Shown one piece after another: positions 44,829 through 53,884 of a DNA stretch of 64,000 nt. The DNA comes from Bacteroidetes bacterium GWE2_42_24 (lineage in GTDB: Bacteria > Bacteroidota > Bacteroidia > Bacteroidales > TTA-H9). Each line of letters opens with the position of its first letter. The stretch's first letter is position 1. A program made the position numbers and the translations under genes. Below the pieces are notes generated by a model. It did not search any database, was not told the origin of the DNA, and saw only the letters and a program-made list of their open reading frames with translations. The stretch covers positions 62,001-126,000 of the forward strand of contig MEOA01000043.1 in the NCBI GenBank assembly GCA_001768515.1. Reading direction: 5' to 3'.

Positions 44829-45455
44829 TTAAATCGTGTAAACCAGCATATATTGTTCGAAATTTTCGTACACCATCGGCAAGGTCAGTATACCCTGTGC
44901 TGTAACCACAGCGGCTGTGATTTCGCCCTTTCTTTCTATAATAAAAGGATTGATTCTGATCTTGTTTTGGAAATCTATGGAAGGATCGCCCAGCCATTTA
45001 ACAACGGCTTCTTTGGCACACCAGTATATATATAATGTGTCGTCGCTACCCGACTGAGTAGCATGAGCCAACTCGTCGGGATGCATGAATCGACGGATAA
45101 CCTTGCGGATTCGGGGAGTTATCTGTTCGAGATCGATACCTGCCGGTTTTTGATCCATTATGAATGCGGCATGGCCGGCTGAATGGGCTATGGAGAAGTA
45201 GGTCGCCGAACCTGGTATGCGCGGCTGACCGGTGTTGGAATATTCGATTTCCCTTGCCCCGGGCAGATACCTTGTGGCAAGTAAACGGGCGGCAAGCCAG
45301 TGAAGCCGTCGTTGGGGGGCCTTTATCCTGTCGAGATGTTGTTGCTCTTTTTCATTTGGGACAAGCAAAGAAAGAAGCAATGGTTCCGGCTCTGAGATTT
45401 CCCAGACCGCCACAGTAGCGCCACATTTGGTATGTTCTTCTCTGATGATTGGCAT
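44829..45455 (-). CDS. 4'-phosphopantetheinyl transferase
   Basis: A 208-residue Sfp-type PPTase. Hallmarks: HWLAARLLAT, GQPRIPGSATYFSIAHSAGHAAF, the metal motif GIDLEQITPRIRKVIRRFMHPDEL (D and E) and the YWCAKEAVVKWLG (WxxKEAxxK) motif. It activates acyl carrier protein or peptide-synthase carrier domains by adding phosphopantetheine from CoA. The TlpA-like gene follows on the same strand, and ahcY is divergent upstream. With no carrier protein nearby, the target is not shown by context; holo-ACP formation is the default. Confidence 0.88.
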   Translation of the reverse strand: MPIIREEHTKCGATVAVWEISEPEPLLLSLLVPNEKEQQHLDRIKAPQRRLHWLAARLLATRYLPGAREIEYSNTGQPRIPGSATYFSIAHSAGHAAFIMDQKPAGIDLEQITPRIRKVIRRFMHPDELAHATQSGSDDTLYIYWCAKEAVVKWLGDPSIDFQNKIRINPFIIERKGEITAAVVTAQGILTLPMVYENFEQYMLVYTI

Positions 45456-45531
45456 GTGGCTGCAAAGTTATCACATTTGTGCTTGTCTGGAAAATTGAAC
45501 CTTTAGACAAGCGTGGTATGATCAGAGTCCT

Positions 45532-45539
45532 TATCTTTG
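45532..45539 (+). promoter_or_regulatory. Candidate promoter -7 box of ahcY
   Basis: TATCTTTG, a perfect TAnnTTTG, 21 bp before the ahcY ATG. There is no clear TTG at -33. No SAH-binding riboswitch structure was recognised in the short leader. Confidence 0.55.
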
Positions 45540-45560
45540 CACAAAAATTACTAATTATTT

Positions 45561-46973
45561 ATGACGTCTTTAAATTTTGATTATAAAGTGGCCGATATGT
45601 CACTTGCCGACTGGGGTCGTAAGGAAATTTCAATTGCCGAGAAGGAAATGCCCGGGTTGATGGCGATCCGTCGGAAATATGCTGAAGCTAAGCCTCTGAA
45701 AGGAGCCCGTATTACCGGATCGCTTCACATGACCATTCAGACTGCTGTTTTGATCGAAACACTTGTTGCCCTGGGTGCCGATGTTCGCTGGGCAAGTTGT
45801 AACATTTTTTCAACTCAGGATCATGCTGCTGCTGCGGTTGTGCGCGATAGCAAGGTTCCTGTCTTTGCCTGGAAAGGTGAAACCCTCGAGGAATATTGGT
45901 GGACGACCTCAATGGCACTCCAATTCCCAGGTGGTAAAGGGCCGAACCTGATTGTAGATGATGGCGGAGACGCTACTTTGTTGGTTCATAAAGGCTATAC
46001 TGCCGAAAAAGATGCCTCTGTTCTGGATGTTACTCCCTCAAGCCGTGAAGAGGCTGTCGTTTTGGCCCGCCTGAAAAATATTCTGGCAGAAGATCCTCAG
46101 CGTTGGCATCGTACCGTAGCCGAACTGAAAGGCGTGTCGGAAGAAACTACCACAGGTGTCCACAGGCTCTACCAGATGAAGGAAAATGGATCACTATTGA
46201 TCCCTGCCATCAACGTCAATGACTCTGTTACTAAATCAAAATTTGATAACCTGTATGGTTGTCGTGAATCGTTGGCTGATGGTATTAAACGGGCCACTGA
46301 TGTAATGCTTGCCGGAAAAGTGGTGGTTGTTCTGGGATATGGCGATGTCGGTAAAGGTTGTGCTCACTCGATGCGTTCATATGGTGCCCGGGTCATTGTA
46401 ACGGAAATTGACCCGATCTGCGCACTTCAGGCTGCAATGGAAGGTTTCGAGGTCACCACGATTGAAGATGCCCTTCGCGAAGGTAATGTCTATGTCACCA
46501 CTACCGGTAACCGTGATGTCATCACCATCGATCACATGAAAGCAATGAAGGATCAGGCGATCGTTTGCAATATTGGGCATTTCGACAATGAAATTCAAGT
46601 TGATGCCCTTGACAGTTTCCCCGGAATCAAAAAGGTAAACATCAAACCTCAGGTTGATCAGTATTTCTTCCCCGACGGGCAATCTATTTTCCTCCTCGCC
46701 GAAGGAAGGTTGGTTAATCTTGGCTGTGCAACCGGACATCCCTCCTTCGTGATGAGCAATTCGTTCTCAAATCAAACGCTGGCGCAACTGGAGTTATGGC
46801 AAAATGAACTGGCAGTTGACGTTTACCGTCTGCCTAAGAAACTCGACGAAGAAGTAGCCCGGCTACACCTCGAACAGATTGGTGTTAAACTGACCAAACT
46901 CACCACAGAGCAGGCAGCTTACATCGGTGTTGATAAGGATGGCCCTTACAAGGCTGATCATTATCGTTATTAA
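45561..46973 (+). CDS. ahcY: Adenosylhomocysteinase
   Basis: A 470-residue SAH hydrolase at normal length. Motifs: [47 protein letters not shown], the NAD-binding [20 protein letters not shown] (about 255-274), [11 protein letters not shown] and the C-terminal [44 protein letters not shown] ending (KPxHYRY tail needed for tetramer and cofactor). It splits S-adenosylhomocysteine to adenosine and homocysteine, clearing the product of methyl transfers. Monocistronic, with a terminator 28 bp downstream. Confidence 0.97.
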   Translation: MTSLNFDYKVADMSLADWGRKEISIAEKEMPGLMAIRRKYAEAKPLKGARITGSLHMTIQTAVLIETLVALGADVRWASCNIFSTQDHAAAAVVRDSKVPVFAWKGETLEEYWWTTSMALQFPGGKGPNLIVDDGGDATLLVHKGYTAEKDASVLDVTPSSREEAVVLARLKNILAEDPQRWHRTVAELKGVSEETTTGVHRLYQMKENGSLLIPAINVNDSVTKSKFDNLYGCRESLADGIKRATDVMLAGKVVVVLGYGDVGKGCAHSMRSYGARVIVTEIDPICALQAAMEGFEVTTIEDALREGNVYVTTTGNRDVITIDHMKAMKDQAIVCNIGHFDNEIQVDALDSFPGIKKVNIKPQVDQYFFPDGQSIFLLAEGRLVNLGCATGHPSFVMSNSFSNQTLAQLELWQNELAVDVYRLPKKLDEEVARLHLEQIGVKLTKLTTEQAAYIGVDKDGPYKADHYRY

Positions 46974-47000
46974 ATCGATTTTCTTTTGCTGTAAATATTA

Positions 47001-47038
47001 CCGGCCATGAGGGAGCGATCCGTCATGGCCGGATTTTT
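47001..47038 (+). terminator. ahcY terminator
   Basis: CCGGCCATGA (47001-47010) pairs with TCATGGCCGG (47023-47032) across a 12-nt loop and is followed by ATTTTTAT, 27 bp after the ahcY stop. Confidence 0.85.
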
Positions 47039-47555
47039 ATCCTGCGATGTACCTTGTTATATTGGGCGGCAATTCCTAACCCTGACATTTCATCCCCAAA
47101 CAGGTTCCTCAATGATGGGGAGGGAAATGCCGGTTTAACGCTCATCAACCTGGCATTTCAGAAAGACATCTGAATATTGTCGTATGGAACCCATCATTTT
47201 AGAAGACAGGGTGCCCGAATCCCCTAATTTGAGTAGATATAGGTTGCTGATTGTCCTTTTGAATCATAACGGATTGGCATATATTGATACCTGTTTTTGT
47301 TGCAGGAATTAGCAGGGGTATTTGCCTGGTCCTTGTAGAAAGCAATAATGGTCTTCTACAAAAGAATCCGCTTAGGCCGGCTTGCCAGATCAGGCTAATT
47401 CATCAATTGTTTATTAGGGCTTCGTAGGATTTCTGGTTTAACACACCATTTTACCACATATAGTGCAAATGGAGTATAGCCGCCAGGCGGCGATTGCTGG
47501 GAAGATGCAGAATGTAGAAAAGAGGAGAGAGGAGTATAGGTCGTACCAAAGTTTG

Positions 47556-47654
47556 ATCTGATTCGATAGCGCTTCGTTTTTCGTTCGAAAATTTACGAAG
47601 CGCCTTCGAAGCCACTTCGAAGCGAGAACGAAGGGAGAACGATCGGGTTTCGAC
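47556..47654 (+). repeat. Degenerate 11-bp-periodic array with nested hairpin
   Basis: Nine successive 11-bp blocks end in a TCGA/CGAA-like core: for example GCGCCTTCGAA, GCCACTTCGAA, GCGAGAACGAA, GGGAGAACGAT (47600-47643). The left half also forms a hairpin: GCGCTTCGT (47569-47577) pairs with ACGAAGCGC (47595-47603), with TTCG/CGAA pairing inside the loop. The period is the same as that of the exact array at 28424-28500, but the unit sequence differs. Confidence 0.6.
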
Positions 47655-48034
47655 TAAGGCTGCTGTTAGTCAGTAGCTTAGTATAATGTCTCCAAACGCT
47701 TTTTTTGGGGGTTTTTGAGTCAATTCTGATAATTGTGGGTAGTTGTTTTCTGGTACCCAAACCAAATTCATCGAGCCATTTTCAGCATCAGCCTGTGACC
47801 AAATTTATAAGTGAAAGGTTAATGTCAAAGTCAAAGCCACAGCCTCCACCAACATACTGTATTTACACTTAAAAAGATATTTCAAAAGAGGTTTTGATCC
47901 CTTTTTGGTATAGTCTTAGTCTATATAGGATATGATTGTCAGTACTTTTTAGCTATAATTTATAGGTACTTAGTAATTTTCGTCTGGTATTCGTCTGGAA
48001 GTTTGAGAAAACAGGGCGGAATAAAAGTTTTATT

Positions 48035-48208
48035 GTCCGATTCGTCCGGATTTGTTGTTGATGGAGAATGAAGAAAACCGGGGAAATAACGAGTAATGTT
48101 TGAAATTTTCAGTTAAGCTGGTGCTTACGATTGCGAGTTCGGAATTAGCGTTTTCTGAGAATACAGGCCGTATCGAATTAAAGGAAATTGAAGTCCGATT
48201 CGTCCGGA
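48035..48208 (+). repeat. Pair of exact 16-bp direct repeats
   Basis: GTCCGATTCGTCCGGA occurs at 48035-48050 and 48193-48208, 158 bp apart. Related TTCGTCTGG copies lie at about 47979-47999. The unit is partly self-complementary (TCCG...CGGA). No gene lies between the copies. Confidence 0.7.
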
Positions 48209-48447
48209 ATGTTGGTTTAGTTATGTTTATTGAGGAAGATAGTCCCCAGACTTTGGACCGGGGTTATAAGACTAATGTTGGATGCAACAGTAGCCCCAAA
48301 GCGCTGACACTTGATCTTGGGTAATGCCGTACCAACTCTGTCTTGCAAAGTTGGAAGGAAAAATATTTCTTATGAAATGATTGTCAACGCGGCAGCAGAG
48401 AGGAATGTCAAAAGAAGTCTTCCTAATATATAATAGAGGATAAGGTG

Positions 48448-48894
48448 CTAGTTGTATATGTGCAATCGGCGATAATATGTGTCGTAGGTTGTACGGTATA
48501 CCCTTAGCGACTTGGAGGCCTTGCTTCCCTCAACCGGTGTGCCATCGAGCAGCAGGAAGCCGGATCCACAGCAGGTGTCACGGGCAATCAGCCCGGATTC
48601 TTCGACCACAAGTTTTGAACATGTGACAGTCGGATCGTAAGTACAGGTTCGCTCGAAGGCCAGATATTCGTCCTGGGTAAAATGATACACGATGATTCCA
48701 CGGTAACCGCCATTGATACAAGCATAGTTTCCCGGAATGTTCAGGTTTCCGTATTCGATGGATGAGGGGTCAATCGAGAAGTTTACGTACACATAGGGTA
48801 TCTCGGTCGTATCTGTATTTTCTTTTCCACATGAGGGTGCAACCAGCAGGAGCGCCACCATAGCGGTAGTGATGGGGAATAGGCGGGCTTTCAT
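48448..48894 (-). CDS. Lipoprotein with degenerate Rieske-like pattern
   Basis: A 148-residue lipoprotein from the ATG at 48894, which opens a signal peptide ending LLLVAPSC22; the longer frame from 48939 is unlikely. The body is beta-rich and follows the Rieske layout: GGYRGIIVYHF, then ERTC84-T-Y86-D, a strand, then DTC108-C109-GSGFLLLDGTPVEGSKASKSLRVY (the CPCHGSxF...DG.P..GPA..PL..Y shape). The two histidine ligands of a true Rieske centre are not there (Y86 and a shifted CC), so a [2Fe-2S] cluster of the usual kind is not expected. This lipoprotein group occurs in Bacteroidota; its function is unknown. Confidence 0.75.
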   Translation of the reverse strand: MKARLFPITTAMVALLLVAPSCGKENTDTTEIPYVYVNFSIDPSSIEYGNLNIPGNYACINGGYRGIIVYHFTQDEYLAFERTCTYDPTVTCSKLVVEESGLIARDTCCGSGFLLLDGTPVEGSKASKSLRVYRTTYDTYYRRLHIYN

Positions 48895-49034
48895 TAAAAA
48901 TGTATTTTTGTCCTCATACAATGAGGTGAACGAATACAAAGGTAAAAAATTGCCTCAGGGTTCTCTTTTCGATTGTTCTAATCGCGGGGAAAGAGAAGGT
49001 CTTCAGAAATTATGGTTCTAAAACCGTTTTAATT

Positions 49035-49424
49035 ATGTTAAGTTGTAAATCGCATTTTTTGAGTACATTGTTTTTTGGGGAGAGGGACTCGCGTTTAGGA
49101 TATTTTAAACCCGTATGCTTTATATTGTTTATAATCATTATGTCAGGTGTGGCGACCGGTTGCAGGACACATGGGAGCAAGGCAGCGAAGCAAAAAAAGA
49201 CCATTGAAAAGAGGATGGCGGAAAAGCAGGAGAAACAGGTGGTGGCTTATAAAAATGCAAAGGAGCGGCACCGGAAGATACAATCGGCCGGGGGCAAACA
49301 ACTGTTGTCTGAATCGGATAGGCATAGTCAATCGCTTGACAAGCGGCAGGGGCGTAAAAAGCGTTTTTTTCTTTGGCGGTGGCTCTTTAAGGATGACTCA
49401 AATCAGGCTCCCTGCAGGAATTGA
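49035..49424 (+). CDS. Small basic lipoprotein, function unknown
   Basis: A 129-residue frame with a hydrophobic stretch (about 27-42) ending MSGVATGC, a plausible lipobox at C43, and a very basic mature part rich in K, R, E and Q (AKQKKTIEKRMAEKQEKQ). The signal sequence is preceded by a long N-terminus, so the true start may be further in; no later ATG before the hydrophobic run fits well. I recognise no family. Similar short, basic, Lys-rich lipoproteins are common in Bacteroidota. Confidence 0.5.
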   Translation: MLSCKSHFLSTLFFGERDSRLGYFKPVCFILFIIIMSGVATGCRTHGSKAAKQKKTIEKRMAEKQEKQVVAYKNAKERHRKIQSAGGKQLLSESDRHSQSLDKRQGRKKRFFLWRWLFKDDSNQAPCRN

Positions 49425-49523
49425 TTGTTTCAGAATGGTATGATTCATTGAAATTAATTCACTATCATTTTTTTTTCCGATGTAAATTGTACCTTAGCAA
49501 ATTAAAAGCTTAAGACGGAAACC

Positions 49524-50006
49524 ATGGATGACTTAATATATGTACTTCTTGGACTAGCATGGATTGGTTATAGTGCCTATAAAGCTAATCAAAAAAAAAC
49601 TGCAAAAAATCTTGCAAAATTTTCTCAGCCGCAATCGATTGTTAATCAAGACAAATATGAGAATGAGGCAGATGAGTCAACTAACACAATTGATTTTGTC
49701 GGGCGTCTGTTTTCCGACAGTTTTGTGCAAGAGAATAAAGTTTATCGAAGCAATACAGGGAATATGTATGGAGATTTGAATTCTCCGGAACCTATGGCTG
49801 ATGAATTGAAACCCGAATCGATGATCGATGATATAAATGTTGAATATCAATCTATTGAATACTCAGGCCGACAAGCCCCCATCGCAGAGGATGATAGAAA
49901 GAAAGCTGAAAATGGTGTTCCGGAAATATTGTCAGAAGAAATTATTTCATTTGATTTAAGGCAGGCCGTAATACATCAGGCTATTTTAAACCGTCCTTAT
50001 TTCTGA
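49524..50006 (+). CDS. Hypothetical protein with N-terminal membrane helix
   Basis: A 160-residue protein with one hydrophobic helix at the N-terminus (DDLIYVLLGLAWIGYSAY, about 3-20), a K-rich junction, a long acidic and Asn/Glu-rich disordered middle, and a conserved-looking end FDLRQAVIHQAILNRPYF (about 143-160). The same kind of C-terminal FDLR-AVI-EILNR motif ends many small Bacteroidota membrane proteins. No function is known. The gene lies upstream of the outer-membrane cluster with a 109-bp gap. Confidence 0.7.
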   Translation: MDDLIYVLLGLAWIGYSAYKANQKKTAKNLAKFSQPQSIVNQDKYENEADESTNTIDFVGRLFSDSFVQENKVYRSNTGNMYGDLNSPEPMADELKPESMIDDINVEYQSIEYSGRQAPIAEDDRKKAENGVPEILSEEIISFDLRQAVIHQAILNRPYF

Positions 50007-50115
50007 AGCAATTTCAAATAATTACTCTGTCCGTTGTTTTTGGAGTTTACTGGAAATTGTTTTTATCTTTACGCACTTTTTACGCACATCGTATATCCTA
50101 ATAAATTAATCTGGT

Positions 50116-53100
50116 ATGATCAGAAAACTACTCTTCACCCTTGGAATCATGCTGACAGCCAATCTGTTGGTGTTTTCTCAGTCAACTGGTACCCTAAAAG
50201 GGAAAATCATTGACAAGGAGACGAAAGAGCCTATTCCGTTCGCCAATGTTGTTATAGAACAGAATGGCGTTCAGGCAGGAGGCACTTCCTCCGACATTGA
50301 TGGTAATTATACCATCAAACCCATCAATCCCGGTAAGTACACCGTTAAGTCTTCGTGTGTAAGCTATCAGGGTCGGGAAATAACAGACTTTATAGTTGGT
50401 TCTGGAAAGATTGAATTTTTAACTATTCAGATGCTTGCTTCGGCTACCTCTCTGACAGGAGTTGAAATAACCGTGTATAAAGTGCCTCTCATCAAGAAGG
50501 ATGAACTTAGTTCCGGACAGGTTCTCACTGGTGAGCAGATTCAAAAAATGCCTAACCGGTCGGCGGATGCAGTTGCAGCGTCAACTGGCGGTGTGTTTTC
50601 GCGCGATGGTGAGAAAGGCAGTGTTCGTGGTGCGCGCTCAGGTGCTACGACTACATACGTTGATGGTATTAAAGTCATCGGTTCCTCAAGTCTGCCGCCA
50701 TCAGCTATCGAAGAAGTTTCGGTGATTATCTCAGGGCTGCCGGCTCAGTACGGGGATGTTACATCGGGAGTTATCAACGTGACTACGAAGGGCCCCAGTA
50801 GTGAATTCGGCGGAGGTATAGAATTGCAGACATCAGAGCTTCTTGATCCTTATGGTTACAACCGGGTAGGCTTCAATGCTCAGGGACCTATCTGGAAGCG
50901 TGGTGATAGTCTTAACAGGACTTCAGTTGCCGGTTTCTTTTTTGCCGGTGAAGTAGCACGCACAGCCGATAACAATCGTTCGAGCATTGGGCGTTGGAAA
51001 GTGAAAGATGATGTGCTTACTCAGCTACAACAGAACCCGTTGATGTATTCAGGAATAGGATTTGGAACGTTTAATACGGCCAACTTTATTCGTTTATCGG
51101 ATATGGAAAATGTTGATGCCACTCAGAATAACAAATACCTATCGGTCAACCTTTCTGGAAAGATCGACATCAAGCCGAGTAAGACGACCAATATTACGCT
51201 GGGGGGTACTTACAATTTAAGTCAGGGTAATAATTTTATTTATAATTACTCTCTGTTTAATTCCGACAACAATCCTTTCAGCAAGGATCAGACCTGGCGT
51301 GTTTACGGACGTTTCACCCAACGTTTTCCAGGCGATACCTCGAGCAAGTCGTTGATAAAGAATGTTTACTATTCTATTCAGGCCGACTATTCCCGTAGAA
51401 ATGGTTTTACACAGAATGACAACCATAAAGAAGATTTTTTCAAATATGGTCATTTAGGTAAATATGATACTTATACTACCAAGTCATACGAGCTAAAGGA
51501 CAATGTTGAGATTAACGGCAAAACGTATAATAATGTTTGGGTTCATAATGGATACCGTGATACCCTTGTTAATTTTACTGCTTCGGAGTTTAACCCAGAT
51601 GTTGCGCGTTACACCAGTCAATATTATGAACTTTATCCAGGAACTGATTACCATCAGAATTTTGACTTCATCCAGTTGGGTGGTGGTCTGCTGAACGGTC
51701 AGACGCCCGATGCTGTAAACAGTCTTTGGACAGCTCCTGGCGTTCAGTATGGAAGCTACAATAAATATGAAGTTGACCAGTTGGGGGTGAATGCTACCTT
51801 CTCGGCCGACATTGGAAATCACGAAATTCAGTTCGGATTGCAGTATGAACAGCGTAAAGAAAGTGGCTACTCACTGGCTGCTACCGGTCTGTGGACCCAC
51901 ATGAGAGACCTTACCAATTTCCACATCAGTGAACTTGATTTGACTAATCCGCATTTGGTCTATAACGGCAATGTATTCATGGATACGGTTTATTACGATC
52001 GTCGTTATAATGAAGATGCTCAGAGGACTTTCGATGTCAGACTGCGTAAGAAGCTCGGTCTCCCGGTTGATGGAACTGATTTTATAAACATTGACTCTTA
52101 CGATTTCAGTGCCCGTACCATTAGTTATTATGACAATGCCGGGAAGATGAAGACCATCACACTTGGTGAGGATCTTTATGACCTGAGTCTGTTCAGTGCT
52201 GATGACCTGTTGAATGCTGGTAATAGTTATGTCAGCTATTACGGTTATGACTATACTGGTCAGAAGCTTAGCGGGAAACCTTCACTCGAGGATTTCCTTA
52301 CCAAGACAGATGATGATGGAGTCTATCTGCGTGAGATAGGTGCTTTCGAGCCTATCTACATGGCTGGTTACATACAGGATAAGTTCTCCTTCAATGACCT
52401 TCTTTTTAATGTTGGTGTTCGTGTTGACCGTTATGATGCCAATCAGTTTGTACTGAAAGACCCCTATTCACTCTATGAAACAAAGACCGTTTCGGAAGTA
52501 ACTGAAATTAATAATGTACCGGTTACGCATCCTGGTAATATGGGTGAAGGCTATGTAGTGTACGTTGATAATGCAACAAATGCATCGAGAATTATGGGTT
52601 ATCGTTTTGAAGACCAGTGGTACAATGCAAATGGCGTTGCTATCTCCAATCCGACTATACTTGATGGAGGTTCGGGCGTAACTCCGATGCTTAAAGATCC
52701 AACGAATTTAAAGCTTACCAGAAATAGCGTGAAGGACTACGATCCACAATTGTCAATAATGCCCCGTATCTCCTTTTCATTCCCAATTTCAGAAGAAGCA
52801 CTTTTTTATGCTCACTATGATATCCTGACTCAGCGTCCTACCAGTGATGCACGTTTTAATATCCTTGACTACTATTACTTTAATGAGGTGAGTTCAAGCA
52901 TTAACAATCCTAATTTGAAGCCAACTAAAACCATTGACTATGAGCTTGGTTTCAAACAGAAGATAAGTCAGTCTTCGGCTTTAACACTAACGGCTTACTA
53001 CAAGGAGTTGCGTGATGATATTCAGGTGTATCGTTTCACTGGAGCCTATCCGCGTGAGTATACTTCCTATAATAACATCGACTTTGGTACTGTTAAAGGT

Positions 53101-53826
53101 TTTACCGTTTCTTATGACTTGCGCAGAACTGGGAATGTAACCCTTAGAGCCAGCTATACTCTTCAATTTGCTGATGCAACCGGTTCAAGTACAACTACTG
53201 CCCAGGCTCTTATAGCATCGGGTGTTCCCAATCTTCGTTCAACTAACCCGGTAGCATGGGACCGGCGTCATGCACTGAACCTGAGTGTTGACTATCGTTT
53301 TGGAGAAGGTAAAGAATATGATGGCCCTACCTTGAGAAAGAATCATGAGACAAAAGCGCCAATACAGTTGCTGAAAAACACCGGTATTAACTTCATTGTC
53401 ACAGGTGGATCCGGAACTCCATATACACGCAGTTCAAATATCACCAGCCGGATTGTCAGTACCGGTAACCAGTTGAAAGGAACTTACTATGGTTCACGTT
53501 TACCCTGGCAGTTCCGCGTAGATGCCAAGATTGACAAGGATATTCAAATTAGCTGGGGGAAGGATGAAAACAAGAAACGTGTCACTACCCTCAATATTTA
53601 CTTCCAGATTAACAACGTTCTGGGAACTGAAAACGTGATGGGTGTATGGGCTGCAACGGGCAATCCAGATGATGATGGGTATCTGGCAGCTGCCGAATGG
53701 CAACGTCAGATCAATCAGCAGCTTTCTCCTTCGGCTTTTCGCGATATGTACAGCATCTACGTGAACAATCCGGATAACTATAGCAGCCCCCGTACAATTC
53801 GTGTCGGAGCTATCTTTAATTTCTAA
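50116..53826 (+). CDS. TonB-dependent receptor with carboxypeptidase-like regulatory domain
   Basis: A 1236-residue outer-membrane receptor. Signal peptide 1-22 (LTANLLVFSQ), carboxypeptidase D regulatory-like domain (about 24-110: GTLKGKIIDKETKEPIPFANVVIEQNG), plug domain (about 125-235: GEQIQKMPNRSADAVAASTGGVFS, SRDGEKGSVRGARSGATTTYVDGIKV), then a long 22-strand beta-barrel ending in ...RTIRVGAIFNF. It takes up a large ligand using TonB energy. No SusD-like partner is present, so it is not a classical polysaccharide-utilisation pair; the gene is instead followed by a very large secreted protein and a PorV/PorQ-like protein. TATCTTTA near 50074 is a near-match promoter box. Confidence 0.93.
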   Translation: MIRKLLFTLGIMLTANLLVFSQSTGTLKGKIIDKETKEPIPFANVVIEQNGVQAGGTSSDIDGNYTIKPINPGKYTVKSSCVSYQGREITDFIVGSGKIEFLTIQMLASATSLTGVEITVYKVPLIKKDELSSGQVLTGEQIQKMPNRSADAVAASTGGVFSRDGEKGSVRGARSGATTTYVDGIKVIGSSSLPPSAIEEVSVIISGLPAQYGDVTSGVINVTTKGPSSEFGGGIELQTSELLDPYGYNRVGFNAQGPIWKRGDSLNRTSVAGFFFAGEVARTADNNRSSIGRWKVKDDVLTQLQQNPLMYSGIGFGTFNTANFIRLSDMENVDATQNNKYLSVNLSGKIDIKPSKTTNITLGGTYNLSQGNNFIYNYSLFNSDNNPFSKDQTWRVYGRFTQRFPGDTSSKSLIKNVYYSIQADYSRRNGFTQNDNHKEDFFKYGHLGKYDTYTTKSYELKDNVEINGKTYNNVWVHNGYRDTLVNFTASEFNPDVARYTSQYYELYPGTDYHQNFDFIQLGGGLLNGQTPDAVNSLWTAPGVQYGSYNKYEVDQLGVNATFSADIGNHEIQFGLQYEQRKESGYSLAATGLWTHMRDLTNFHISELDLTNPHLVYNGNVFMDTVYYDRRYNEDAQRTFDVRLRKKLGLPVDGTDFINIDSYDFSARTISYYDNAGKMKTITLGEDLYDLSLFSADDLLNAGNSYVSYYGYDYTGQKLSGKPSLEDFLTKTDDDGVYLREIGAFEPIYMAGYIQDKFSFNDLLFNVGVRVDRYDANQFVLKDPYSLYETKTVSEVTEINNVPVTHPGNMGEGYVVYVDNATNASRIMGYRFEDQWYNANGVAISNPTILDGGSGVTPMLKDPTNLKLTRNSVKDYDPQLSIMPRISFSFPISEEALFYAHYDILTQRPTSDARFNILDYYYFNEVSSSINNPNLKPTKTIDYELGFKQKISQSSALTLTAYYKELRDDIQVYRFTGAYPREYTSYNNIDFGTVKGFTVSYDLRRTGNVTLRASYTLQFADATGSSTTTAQALIASGVPNLRSTNPVAWDRRHALNLSVDYRFGEGKEYDGPTLRKNHETKAPIQLLKNTGINFIVTGGSGTPYTRSSNITSRIVSTGNQLKGTYYGSRLPWQFRVDAKIDKDIQISWGKDENKKRVTTLNIYFQINNVLGTENVMGVWAATGNPDDDGYLAAAEWQRQINQQLSPSAFRDMYSIYVNNPDNYSSPRTIRVGAIFNF

Positions 53827-53884
53827 TCAGTGTGATATCGTAAACTGAAATGATCGCATAGAATAAATAAAAATAATTCATCAT

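Larger units (their letters stand above)
47041..48447. other. 1.4-kb gene desert with repeats
   Basis: No open frame here has a family signature or sound start; the longest (48100-48324, plus) begins with TTG and shows no conserved pattern. The stretch is AT-rich toward the right. It holds the 11-bp-periodic element at 47556-47654, two direct TCGTCTGG repeats 11 bp apart (47980-48001), and a 16-bp exact direct repeat at 48035 and 48193. It may be a decayed mobile or regulatory region, or contain an unseen small RNA. Confidence 0.5.

Noticed and set aside
45540..45560. SAH riboswitch upstream of ahcY
   Set aside because: The leader between the promoter box and the ATG is only about 20 nt, too short for the known SAH aptamer.
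48100..48324. Plus-strand open frame of 74 codons in the ahcY desert
   Set aside because: TTG start, no signal, no motif, and it includes one copy of the 16-bp direct repeat. Probably chance.
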